NCBI GenBank assembly: GCA_011009095.1
Contig: VTPC01000598.1
Coordinates: 93,363 to 157,362, forward strand
DNA length: 64,000 nt
Reading direction: 5' to 3'
From: Ignelater luminosus
Taxonomy: Eukaryota > Arthropoda > Insecta > Coleoptera > Elateridae
Shown here in pieces: positions 54,136 through 64,000 of this stretch. The notes under the pieces were generated by a model. It had not been told where the DNA came from. It saw only the letters and a program-made list of their open reading frames with translations, and did not search any database. A program made the translations under genes and the position numbers. Each line of letters opens with the position of its first letter. The first letter of the stretch is position 1.

Positions 54136-57100
54136 CACAGGTGAGAATATTTTGAATACATTTACTAAGACATTCCCTTTTGCTCAGGATTTTAATTTTG
54201 TATACTTCCCCGTTAGAAAATGATTTTATAAAAATATAAAATGTCTACATGTAAAAAAAGGGCGTGCACCTTATCAGCTTGTATTTATCAACGTCAGCAG
54301 CTTCTGGAAATTACATTCGTGCCGGTTATTAACAAAAATAGACAAAACTAACCGATTTTCTCTTTGTTATCATTAGTTGACTTGTTTTTGTGTAAAGATT
54401 ATCTAGTTTATAAAAAATGTTTATAAATAATGTGCGTTCTAAATGTTGTTAAATATTAAAATGATAAGAAAGCTTCTGATTATTTTTAATAAAGGAAACA
54501 AAATAATAATTGATAAGCTTTTCATAATTCATAACGGAATATTTAGTACAGTTCATCTCATTAAATTGAATACAAGATTAGATTAATTAATCACGTGATT
54601 AGTATAACCTTAAAAATTCTGTCTAGAATGCGCTACATTAAATTAGAAGACCTCACGCCCGCCCTTTAGATGCCTTCTCTACTTATCCTACATCATTGCT
54701 ATGTTTTCTTCTTTTAAATCTTCGGCTGTCTTTTATGTTTCTCATTTGGCTTTTCTTGCTTTCACTTCTTTCTTTTATTTTCTCTTATCAGCCTTCATTT
54801 TACTATTCTTCATCCGTAATGGCTTCTTAATTTATTCTTATCTGTTGTTCCTTCTTTCTGTTCCTAATTCTGCTCACCCCATAATCTTCAGTCCTTTTAT
54901 TTTCACTGTTTCTACATTTTATTTAATTTTCCTCAGTATTCATCTTTTTTCAGCTTTAATCACATATTATTATTGTTTGACATTTTAAAATTTTCTCACA
55001 AACAGCTAGCGTTTTGATTATGTTGCGAATAGAGATAAGCTTGGTTTTATTTTCTATGATTTCTATTTTAAGTCGTTAGTTTTACTTTTCAAAAAAATAT
55101 TTTGCATTAACATAATCCATTTTTGACTTAAATAGCTATGGAAATAAAATACCATCAGCTAGTGAGACACAATAGCTTTGGAAGGTATTTGAACATAACG
55201 ATCAGTTTTGGTTCAGAAGCTGCATTTGGGCAAAGTTCTTCCTATTTAAATGGGTTTTCACAACAATGATTATAGCGGAAGGAAGTCACATCTCTTGAAT
55301 TTAACTTTTAGAAAAAATCAAAAAGTTTTCAATTTCCTCAGAAACATTTTTGAGTAAACTCTATCAGTTCGTAGCTTATTTGAAAAATTTTCTAACGTTC
55401 TAATTTAAAATGTAAAACGTTTGTTTCCTACGTTAACACAAAATTGTTACAGCCAAGAATCTGTAGTCAAATCAAATAAACTTGCTTGTTGATTTCAATA
55501 AACTTTCTTAACCTAAAATACAATCCTTCAAAGTTGCTGATTACTCTTCTTGTGGCCTCCAGAAGTTTCAATAAACATAAATCTCTGGTGGAGAAGCTGT
55601 CTTGTACGAAGTTGGCTGATCAATCATGATTGCCATAATGCGCCAAATATTACAAATTATTAGAGCTCCTGCTGTTAACAGATCAGATGTTAAAAATGGA
55701 GATTAACTCTTTGAAAACGCATACAAGCAGGTTAACATACAATAAGTACTAGAAAATTAAAAATCTTGTAAAAGAATAATTCATTGATCAATAGCTTTCT
55801 AACTGACTTATTTACGTCAAGACAAACGGTCATGTTAGCACCTTCTCTGATTTTGAAATATGACCATATTTATTGTTTCGTGTTCTAGAGCGTAAATTTC
55901 AACAAAATGTCACTATTTGAACCGCCTTCTTCCCGAAAGCACTGCATTTTTATAGGATTGTTGGTTTTTATGGACACTAAGCTTTTGTAAGTTACAGTCT
56001 TCGTGGAGTTCTAGATCCTTGTGAAATTTTGAGTTACTACAATTTTTTAACTTTTTGCAAGCCTTTGGGCTATTACAAATCTGTGAATTTTTTTAACAGC
56101 AAAGTTCTTGCGAGTTGATAGCTCCCAAACCTTTATAAGTTTCCAGTCTCTGCAAAACTCTGAATCCTCCTGGTTTGTGAGTGCCAAGGTTTCCTTGAGC
56201 ATCCATGTGCTGCTCTCGCAGATTTTCAAATTCCTCTAGTTTTTTTGAAACCTGCATTCTAAAGGCTTCCTCAGCCCAGAGCTTATTAAACGCGCTGACT
56301 GTAGATTATTTTATCCATTGGTAATTACATTTTTGATGATTTCTTTGCTGCTTCTGAAAAGTTTTTCGGAGACTAGCGCTCCTTTGATCCTTCAATAGTT
56401 ACGTTACGATAAACTCATTGCTGTCGTATTGACTTGAAAAAAAAAATCAAGCAATAAACAGCACCAAAAATATGAAAATATTGATAACAGAGAAGTTATT
56501 ATTTAATTAGACCAAACGTACTTTCGTGATTTTGCTCGAAAAGTGTTAGCAAACTAGAGAATGTGTAATGAAAATAGTTCTAAAGTTTGCTGAAAACTTC
56601 AGAAAAAAAATGTTTGTTTTATTATAAGAAACTTTGTACCTTCTAGGTTAATTGCTTTGAAACACGCTGTATATAACATCAAAAATCTCAAACCAGGTGT
56701 CTAGCTAACTAAGAGTTTGAAATCTCATTTGTTGTTATTTAGTTTTTGGATTGACACACTAAAATTATAGTAGAATTGAAATGTTGTACTATCTATTCAT
56801 TTACAATGATTTTATAAAAAAATCTCTATTAAAGAAAATAAAACTTTGAACATGAATGAAAAACAGGATTGTAAGTACTACATCAAGACAACAATTTTAA
56901 ATTATTGAGCGGAGACAGTTCTTTATTTTTATCAATGTTGATGCAGGAAATGACACTGAAACAAGAAAATCGCACTTTTGGAAATTGCTACAAATTATTT
57001 ATTACAGCACAACATGCAACATCTGCTAATGCGAGATAAGTAAAGTACAAAATGTGATTCCCCATCAGACAAGTAAATATCTACCTTATGACATGCAAAA

Positions 57101-57465
57101 TAAACAAATTGGATTCAGTTTAGCATTTATGTATTTAAGAAATTCCAATTAGTTGATTACTCATTGTAAAAATTTGATTAATTATCTCAACTATATTTAT
57201 TTATTATTTAGAAAACTTCACATTAATTCTTAATTTATTGCTAAGACAATTATATTTATGAAATTCTCTTTAATACTTAATTTAAAATTGATATTATACT
57301 GATAACTTTTGTATCCTTTAACTTTACCCGACCCATAACAAACAATAGTATGACCTATTACAAAAAAGTTATTCCCCATTTCTATCTATCCTCTTTTCTT
57401 CCTCCTTCTCTGCTCATATTAATCAACAAGCAAACGAATATTGTGCAGTTTGCTACTATTATTAG
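54136..57465. other. 3.3 kb without recognisable gene
   Basis: Includes the 3' untranslated exon of gene G after 54187. A pyrimidine-rich block at 54660-54990 gives a 95-residue hydrophobic frame that I attribute to composition. No transposon domain or repeat could be identified in the rest. Confidence 0.4.
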
Positions 57466-57470
57466 CAGCA

Positions 57471-57758
57471 ATGTTTTCACGTTTAATTCTTTTCGTGTTT
57501 TTTGCAAGTTTCCTGTTGTCTACAGGAACTTGCACACCTCTGTATGGGACTATCAACATAAATCAAGATATTCAATCTACTCAAATCAATCCAATTGACA
57601 ATCTATCAGCTCATATTATTAGAACTCCATGTGTAAATGGAGGTTTTAGAGTTAATGGTCTTTGCAGAGAAAATTTTATCACATTAGAAGACTTAAGTGA
57701 AGAATGTAGATTATTAAATTTTATTATCAGTAATGGCAATTTTGATAAATCATTTTAA
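57471..57758 (+). CDS. Secreted peptide H
   Basis: The ATG at 57471 (AGCAGCAATGTTT) gives 95 residues as an unspliced frame. The signal peptide is MFSRLILFVFFASFLLSTGT. The mature part has LYGTININQDIQSTQI and the module HIIRTPCVNGGFRVNGLC, RENF, with cysteine spacing 10. Unlike relatives, the frame continues for about 29 residues. That tail is probably intronic in part: a GTGAAG donor at 57697 and the acceptor TTTGTTTCAG ending at 57770 would remove 74 bases and end at TAA 57811-57813. Which end is real needs a transcript. It is the most downstream member seen. Confidence 0.75.
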   Translation: MFSRLILFVFFASFLLSTGTCTPLYGTININQDIQSTQINPIDNLSAHIIRTPCVNGGFRVNGLCRENFITLEDLSEECRLLNFIISNGNFDKSF

Positions 57759-57829
57759 TTTTTGTTTCAGGATAAAAGCTCTGCGCTGGAGTAAGCCACT
57801 CTTCCTCATCTAACATCTTTCTTGGACTA

Positions 57830-58530
57830 CTGTGTACTATATTAAGTTTTTGTTTAAACTATATTTTAATTATAAATTATAATTATCATAATATAACTTT
57901 AATTAAACAAGAAAAAAGATTGTTAAGATGCAATTTATTAAAATTTATTTTGTTATGAATGGCTTACAATATTAGATAAATAATTGTACTAAGGGTATCA
58001 ATTCGAATATTTCATCAAATCATCATGTAGTAATATCTGTGTTAATAATAAAAACATAAATATGTAAGAGTTTTTATTTATTAGAGTAAAAAAAACAGAA
58101 AACTGTGCTGGTCTAGTCATAGGAATGAAGGCTGACAAAAATTCAAAAGAGCAAATCTAAACAATGGGTATTTCATAACAGAAAAGTTTAAATATTTTTG
58201 TTATTACTATCAAATTAATACAATTACATTATAATAAATTAATTTATGATTATCAATTTTCTATTAAGTAATCTTGTTTAATTGAAAATTTGAGGAAACC
58301 ACAATAACCTTCAGCATCAACTTGGAAGATTTCAAACACAAGTGACAACCAAGTTGCCTAACTATTAATACCTTGAGTTAATATTTTACAGATTATACAA
58401 ATAATTTAATAGATAACTTAATGCAATATAACTGTCTTTATAACTCCAATAAATAATTAAAAGACAGTTGAAGACACAAAAGTATTTTACTGGTAAAAGG
58501 ATTTATAGTTTGGCTTAAAATAAGTATCGT
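57830..58530. other. No gene seen
   Basis: AT-rich spacer downstream of peptide gene H; no feature recognised. Confidence 0.4.
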
Positions 58531-58535
58531 CATCT

Positions 58536-58716
58536 GGGGTGAAGTCGGACGATTTTTGCGGCTTTTTGTTAATAATTTGCACAGGCTTCGTGTAAGAAGC
58601 TCCAAAAAGCAAATTTAGAGCCTCTTATATCTCGAAAATAAGATTTAATAAAAAAAATATGTGTATTTGAACTGTAACACTAGCTGTTTTGGCTAAAGGA
58701 TGTCCGCCTTCGCCCC
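58536..58716. repeat. Short inverted repeat, possible small MITE
   Basis: GGGGTGAAGTCGGAC (58536-58550) is nearly mirrored by GTCCGCCTTCGCCCC (58702-58716; 13 of 15 bases pair). The enclosed ~150 bases are non-coding. No target duplication was seen. Confidence 0.35.
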
Positions 58717-60111
58717 TATGTGTGGGGTAAACACCGACGCCCATTTATGTCTCATAAGAAGTCGTCTCAAGGCATAGAAAGGGCGAATTTGGACACAAAA
58801 ATTAGAAATTATGAAATTTTCAACACAATAGTGACTATTAACGCAAAAAGTAACACAAATTCTTAATTTAAAGGACTTTATTTACCAAAAAACGTTAAAG
58901 AAACCGGTTAATACCGTTATTCTTTTATTAAGTTGTATTAATTGAATTCTCTATTTGTTATTCAAACTATATTTTACATGAAACACAAAAAAATTAAAAA
59001 AATTCCTAATCTAATACATAGTTAATAAACAAATGTTACTTAATAACTAATCTTAAATTAAACTAAAAATTGCACAGCCTTTTGTTTAATTTAATTAATA
59101 AGATGTCTTCCAGCAACTTTTCTGCAAGGTTTGACCTTTGAGAATTCAAAATATACTTCATTGCAGAAAAAGCTCGTTCTACACTAACTTGTGTAACAGG
59201 CACAGAAATGATATTTTTTGCAAGTCGGGTGAAACGTTTTCTTTATTCATCCAGTAATTGATAATATTGCAATCTCGCTTTTGTCTTTGTTCTTCGAAGG
59301 AGCTATTCAAAGTTATCTGTAGGGTCGTGGAATCTCCACTGCCTTTCGAGACTCTTCTTTTTTCGGCTTCTTTTAAAAAATTTTCAATCACATCATCTTC
59401 AGTACTTGATGACGATGAGCCATTGTCGCCAGTAATAGAAGATAGGTTCAACAAATTCGGTTCAGAATTTTCTAAATAGGGCAAAGCCTCCCAGACTTTT
59501 ATGATATAATTCTTAGCACTTTCGATCTGAGTCTCATTTAAAACTACTTTAAATCGTGGATCTAAATAAATAGATTGCTGAAAGTATGATTTCATTCTCA
59601 AACAGTTTCTTCTCCCTCTCGTTCATGTAGGAAACTAATAGCTTTGAGAATCTACTACCAATTCTTTCGGTATCTACCTTACACTTCAGCCAAGTACCAT
59701 AAAAATCTCCGGCCATTAGATTTTCTTCCTGTAAAGCCTTTGTTGCTATCTTGGCAGGTTTGACAGCAGAAACTACATTCTCTATTTCTGCCCAGTCTGC
59801 TGTACTAATATGAAGTTCTTTTATTGTTGGAGACATGTCTTCACAAAATTGCTTTAATAAAAGGCGTCTTTGAAGCATGTCATGAGTACTGTGCCATCGA
59901 GTGACGCTATCTAAAATTGGTTTGTAATATTTTAAACTCTTTATGATAGTTAAAACATTTGTTCTCATTTTTTTGCAAACTTCTCTTGCCTTTGCAATGA
60001 GATTATTAATGGATTTATCTTTTAACGCATCTTCTACATCCAATTGTAGCGTGTGCGCAGCACAGCTTACATTTTTTAAAATGGTGTTGTAACGATAATC
60101 TGTTACTATAT

Positions 60112-60113
<2 letters not shown>

Positions 60114-60157
<44 letters not shown>

Positions 60158-60342
60158 GCAATTTTGTGAAGACATGTCTCCAACAATAAAAGAACTTCAT
60201 ATTAGTACAGCAGACTGGGCAGAAATAGAGAATGTAGTTTCTGCTGTCAAACCTGCCAAGATAGCAACAAAGGCTTTACAGGAAGAAAATCTAATGGCCG
60301 GAGATTTTTATGGTACTTGGCTGAAGTGTAAGGTAGATACCG

Positions 60343-60389
<47 letters not shown>
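60114..60389. repeat. Inverted 195-bp duplication of hAT exon between two (TA)n tracts
   Basis: Two TA dinucleotide tracts (60114-60152 and 60346-60389) flank bases 60151-60345, which are the exact inverse of 59665-59859 as far as I can compare by eye. The duplicated piece codes SPTIKELHISTADWAEIENV onward on the plus strand here and on the minus strand in its source. The insert splits the hAT reading frame between EIVDEVES and NIVTDYRYNTILKN. Confidence 0.88.
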
Positions 60390-60392
<3 letters not shown>

Positions 60393-61239
60393 TCAACTTC
60401 ATCTACAATTTCTTTGCTGTTATTTTGTTGTTCAATGTCTGGCTCTCTGAAATTCTCATAGCTAGTCGCTGTTTCTATTGCCTCTTCTTGTTCATTTTCT
60501 TCTCTTTCCTTACGTACATTTTCTATATTTTCTACATTTTGCAAACCGTTATCTTCAAAATATTTAACATCCTCGGCCTCCTCACTTTCAGTTTGTTGTT
60601 CACTCAGTATGCTTATGGCTTTAACCATATTTGCTCCATTGTCGGAAGTTACACTGTAAATTTGCTTTAAATCAATATTAAATTCCGTTAAAACGTCTGC
60701 TATGGTTGATGCAATGTAGGTGGCAGTATGTCTCCTCTTTAATTCTTTCATGGCTAAACTTCTCAAAACTAATTGTTTTCTTTTAATATATTGTACATTA
60801 ATACCTAGAGTGCTTCTATCGAATCTGGTTGCAGCATCAATTTTTAACTTCTTCTTGTATTTTATCGCGTAAAATCGACGCTTGTTTATGTACTTCATGT
60901 TTTATGTTTTCGGGATTGATGGCACATGATTCAGGCATTGCTTTTAAAATTGGATCGACAATCTTTGTAAATCCAAAATCTTCTAATAAAGCAAAAGAAC
61001 GACCATTAACTGTTACTAGTTCAGTACATGCCATTTTTAGTTGATCAAATGTTAAATTAACACTAATTTTCTTTGGAGTTGTAACAATAATGTTATCTAA
61101 AGTGCGTTAGTCTTGAGAGCATAGGTGTTTTGGAGAAACACCGCAACTTTTCGCTGGTGTTTCATTAACTCCTTTTACAGCTTTCTTTGACGTCTTCGCT
61201 ATTGCGCTATCATAAATTTCGGTGTGACAAGCTTGTATA

Positions 61240-61635
61240 TCGATAGTATACCTGCAAAACCTCGTAAGTCTTCATTTTTGGGAAAATGACTTTTTGATAA
61301 ATTCGGATACATCGGGAGACTACGCATTCCCACAAAGTCTTGTGACTGTCGGGTGATTATTCTGCCATCTACCGGCACTTAAAATAACTCGTATGTCAAG
61401 ATTCATCCAGGAATGGTTCCTACTAAATCCTCGTAAGTCACAAATTAATTCATTAATGTTTAATTATAATGGAAAAATTGACTACGTATTAATTTTGAAT
61501 CGTCATTTTGGTAGTATAATGTTTGTAGGGTGAAAAGAAAAGAGTAAGTAAAGGACATTTTGTTCCCACAGTTTTTTGCTTCTCCTGTAAAATTTTAGTT
61601 TTTGGACATACGAGGTTTTGCAGGTATACTATCGA
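61240..61635. mobile_element. 396-bp MITE with 27-bp inverted termini in the hAT BED finger
   Basis: TCGATAGTATACCTGCAAAA (61240 on, 27 bases in all) is repeated perfectly inverted at 61609-61635, with TA on both sides (61238-61239, 61636-61637). Taking out the element and one TA rejoins the hAT frame as QRH-IQACH, which restores the four-residue gap between paired His residues usual for a BED finger; this favours a TA-duplicating (Tc1/mariner or pogo-like) element over an 8-base TATCGATA duplication. A CCTCGTAAGTC motif occurs near the left end and again at about 61430. It is non-coding. Confidence 0.8.
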
Positions 61636-61879
61636 TATGTCGTTGAAGATTTTCACCATGATTTCCTTTAATGAACACGCCACAGTCATTAACTGTTCAG
61701 TTGGATTTTTTTGTCTGGATATTGTAGGTAAACAATTTTCTAAACGGATTTTCTTGATGTCTACCCATCTCGCTTGGTCTGGTATACAAGATTTAAAAAA
61801 AAACTGAGCTAACAAATTTTTAAAAATGCCACAAAACTCACCTTTTAAAAATAATTTAAATAAAAACTGTGCACACTAG

Positions 61880-62170
61880 AACTACACTAAATAAATTTAC
61901 TCAGCTATTATCGAAGTCGATAAATCAGAATAGAGTAACGTCTTAACACGACTGAATAAGTTCATGACCAGTTTCTGTTTAAAATTTCCTGTTACTTGAC
62001 AAAGGGACAGTTCCCTGATGTGTTACAACCTAACAGTTAATGGCTTAAGCTTCTAGAAAATTAGGTGCACTTATAAAAGTACCAAATGTTTTGCATTCCT
62101 CACCTTAACAACAAAGGAACTAAATTCTTTTCGAGGCGGACAGTGAGTTCAAAGAATGAGGTAGTGTCAA
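61880..62170. other. Spacer between hAT and gypsy remnants
   Basis: No gene. TGTGTTACAACCTAACAG at about 62018 has the look of an LTR start, but no second LTR is in the window to test this. Confidence 0.25.
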
Positions 62171-62173
62171 AAA

Positions 62174-64000
62174 TTATGTTTTTTGGAAATTTTTCGATTT
62201 TTCGAACAGATTGCACTTCTTTGGACTCAACTGCACATTTGCTCCACGTAATCTTAAAAACACATCTTCCAAGTTTTTCACGTGTTCCTCAAAAGTTCGA
62301 CCAATCACAATAATATCGTCGAGGTAAACTAAACAGGTCTTCCAAGATAAGCCTCTCAGGATCAACTCCATCAATCGTTCAAACGTTGCTGGAGCGTTAC
62401 ACAAGAAAAATGGCATAACTGTAAACTGCCATAGACCAGAACCAATAGTAAAGGCAGTCTTCTCTCGATGTTGTGGTTCCATTCTAACCTGCCAATACCC
62501 ACTCTTCATATCCAGAGTGGAAAACCACTTGGAACCAGACAGAGTGTCCAAAGTGTCGTCAATTCTGGGTAACGGATAACTGTCTTTCTTGGTGACACTA
62601 TTTAATTGCCTATAGTCGACCCAAAATCGTGTACTACCATCTTTCTTCTTTACCAAGACGACGGGTGATGCCCAAGGGCTGTTTGAAGGTTCGATGACAC
62701 CTTGGTTAGCCATATCTTCGATAATCTTTCTTGGACGTTGTCGTATCGGTTAGACATCTCCCGTATTAATCTTATGGGCCACCACACTGGTTTTACCTGC
62801 CAGGCCTTTATCAGGAGCAAATACATCTTTGTAACGATCAATTAACTCTTGCGCCCTAGTCTTTTGGCTTGGAGTTAAATTTTTACAAGAAGCTGAGATC
62901 ATTGCTTCTACGTTTACCGAGCTTCCGGAAGACGAAAGAACTCCACTTGTCTTTGTGCACCGCACTACAGAGGACACCGGCACACAAGAACCAATTTCGG
63001 TGTTTTTCTTTAATGACATTGGGAAATCGTTAACATTCATTAATCGAATAGGCGTTAGTTCTTTCACATTCAATAACACTTTCCCAATCAGAATACCTCT
63101 TCTAATGTCTTTGTTGGCATAATCCGGTTCTAAGGCACCCATACAACCTGCTCGGAGATTTCCATCCGTTCGGGCCATAACAACCTTCTCACTTCGCGCC
63201 GGCAGGGTAACGTCATCGACAAGCATTACTCGAAGCAACTCGTCGTCTTTTTGGTGCATAGGGACTTCTTCGTTATCTACTCGAAGGATTCCATTCTTCA
63301 TATCTAATGTAAACCCAAACTTTTTCAACAAATCCATTCCCAGGATAACTTCGTCAGCTATATCCGCTACCAACACCTGATGCGTGCAACTCTTAAAACC
63401 AATTCCCATTTCCACCATCAGTTCCCCAAGAACATCGGTATGCTCACCCGTAGCGGTCTTCAACCGAACTCTCGATGGCTGTAACTCTCTATCTTCAACA
63501 ATATCAGGACGGATTACTGTCCTTGTTGCTCCCGTGTCGATCAATAATGAACACGTCTTCCCAAAAATACTGCTATCGATGTAAAAGCTGTCTGGTTGAT
63601 ACCGTAACGAAGCCACTTGGATAGTAATCTCCGGGGCATGATTTAAGGAGGTCGACATTCGCCCCTTTGCATCGACCCATACTAGTTTTCCTGATTCAGG
63701 TTGTTTCTAACTGCATCACTCTTGGTGCAATTTCATCTAAGATGACCTTGTTTACCGCATCTCCAGCATTGTAGTCTTACTTTCTTCGATCGCTGTTCTT
63801 CCAACATTTGCTTCACCATTCGTTTAATTTTTTCATCTATATCTCCTGCCTCTGCACTTCGCACACGGACGACCATGAGATGTTCTCTTGGCAGCTTCAA
63901 ACTCAAGCGCGTGCGCCAAAGCACTTTCCAATTTTACATGACGTGCAAGTCTCAAAGCCTGTTGGGTTTCAGAATCTTGAACAGCATCGATAAAGATTTG
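62174..64000 (-). mobile_element. Ty3/gypsy retrotransposon gag-pol, truncated, runs off the window
   Basis: On the reverse strand from the window end: gag C-terminus with a zinc knuckle (CWRCGKQGH, 63924-63733), cut by a stop before the last Cys of the knuckle. A 302-residue frame (63658-62750) follows with the aspartic protease active site LLIDTGAT at residues 38-45 and flap-side VILGMDLL at 104-111. After a single in-frame stop at 62750-62752 comes reverse transcriptase (62713-62174) with NSPWASPVVLVKKKDGSTRF, TLDMKSGYWQVRM (first Asp), a changed residue in the MPF-x-LCNAPATF block, and YLDDIIV (catalytic pair). The RT ends abruptly at about 62174; RNase H, integrase and the 3' LTR are missing. 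It is an inactive fragment; the 5' part continues beyond base 64000. Confidence 0.9.

Larger units (their letters stand above)
59080..61815 (-). mobile_element. hAT transposase gene broken by insertion and inverted duplication
   Basis: Reverse-strand pieces form one hAT protein. N-terminal part at 61815-61640 (RWVDIKKIRLENCLPTISRQ and a BED-like DCGVFIKGNHGENLQRH) is interrupted by a MITE (61240-61635), then resumes with IQACHTEIYDSAIAKTSKKA. ALLEDFGFTKIVDPILKAMP and SVTSDNGANMVKAI (catalytic region) follow. An (AT)n/inverted 195-base insert is at 60114-60389. Then come ILKNVSCAAHTLQLDVEDAL, SVTRWHSTHDMLQRRLLLKQ, SIYLDPRFKVVL, and the C-terminal dimerisation motif ISVPVTQVSVERAFSAMKYI near 59190-59110. 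Further damage: a stop near 61108 and frameshifts near 61690, 60840, 59580 and 59230. Element ends were not identified. Confidence 0.85.

Noticed and set aside
54660..54990. Hydrophobic 95-residue frame
   Set aside because: Arises from a pyrimidine-rich strand; the Leu/Phe/Ser bias is compositional.
60174..60461. Plus-strand hAT gene fragment as a separate element
   Set aside because: It is the inverted 195-bp duplicate of the minus-strand gene followed by TA-repeat codons, not an independent insertion.
61238..61245. TATCGATA as an 8-bp target duplication
   Set aside because: The sequence is a palindrome and can equally be part of the inverted termini; the TA model restores BED spacing and was preferred.
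1..64000. tRNA, rRNA or other structured RNA genes
   Set aside because: None recognised by eye; a covariance-model scan would be needed to exclude them.

Overview
This is an AT-rich animal nuclear window, almost certainly from an insect and plausibly a beetle. It has no operons. Several genes have GT-AG introns and AATAAA signals, and mobile elements are dense (R1-like, Jockey/CR1-like and RTE-like LINEs, Ty3/gypsy, mariner, hAT, piggyBac, Tigger/jerky, Transib/RAG1-like). Insect is inferred from the element mix and the small secreted-peptide genes; the species cannot be told from the sequence.

The host content is small. Eight loci encode short secreted peptides that share one C-terminal module: roughly N-[IV]-[IV]-x-x-P, a Cys, 10-12 residues containing a Gly, a second Cys usually followed by Arg, then an aromatic residue and the stop. 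They lie at 9511-9867 (two coding exons), 10106-10424 (frameshifted), 37831-38064 (two modules), 38273-38518, 39701-39991 (two modules), 48934-49152, 53920-54135 and 57471-57758, all on the plus strand. Three of them have a canonical mini-intron a few bases after the stop codon. Two more secreted genes, Tyr-rich (23956-24306) and Pro/Tyr-rich with an acidic tail (24437-25285), sit inside the cluster and have signal peptides resembling that of the 10106 gene. I read this as a tandemly duplicated secreted-peptide locus split apart by transposons. Function is unknown; an immune or epithelial role is only a guess.

Layout: 0.7-2.8 kb decayed R1-like LINE and gypsy fragment; 4.7-8.1 kb deleted mariner, dispersed repeat, Jockey-like LINE; 9.5-10.4 kb peptide genes; 13.3-15.5 kb composite inverted-repeat element; 16.2-21.2 kb decayed mariner plus a nearly intact 2.3-kb mariner-like element inserted in an older decayed ORF; 21.3-22.9 kb piggyBac; 23.9-25.3 kb Tyr/Pro-rich genes; 26.5-29.1 kb hAT element with a mariner inside it; 30.8-37.1 kb Cys-cluster ORF, Transib/RAG1-like transposase, an unclassified repeat-family ORF, and a Tigger/jerky transposase with a PHD-like tail; 37.8-40 kb three peptide genes; 42-43 kb mariner and hAT remnants; 43.6-46.3 kb 5'-truncated LINE with a long open RT frame; 46.9-47.8 kb tandem duplications; 48.9 kb peptide gene; 50.7-52.8 kb RTE-like LINE; 53.9 and 57.5 kb peptide genes; 59-61.8 kb hAT gene carrying an inverted 195-bp duplication and a MITE; 62.2-64 kb gypsy gag-pol running off the end.

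Most transposon genes are broken, so the genes that may still work are the secreted peptides. Calls rest on reading translations and repeats by eye; no database or alignment program was used.
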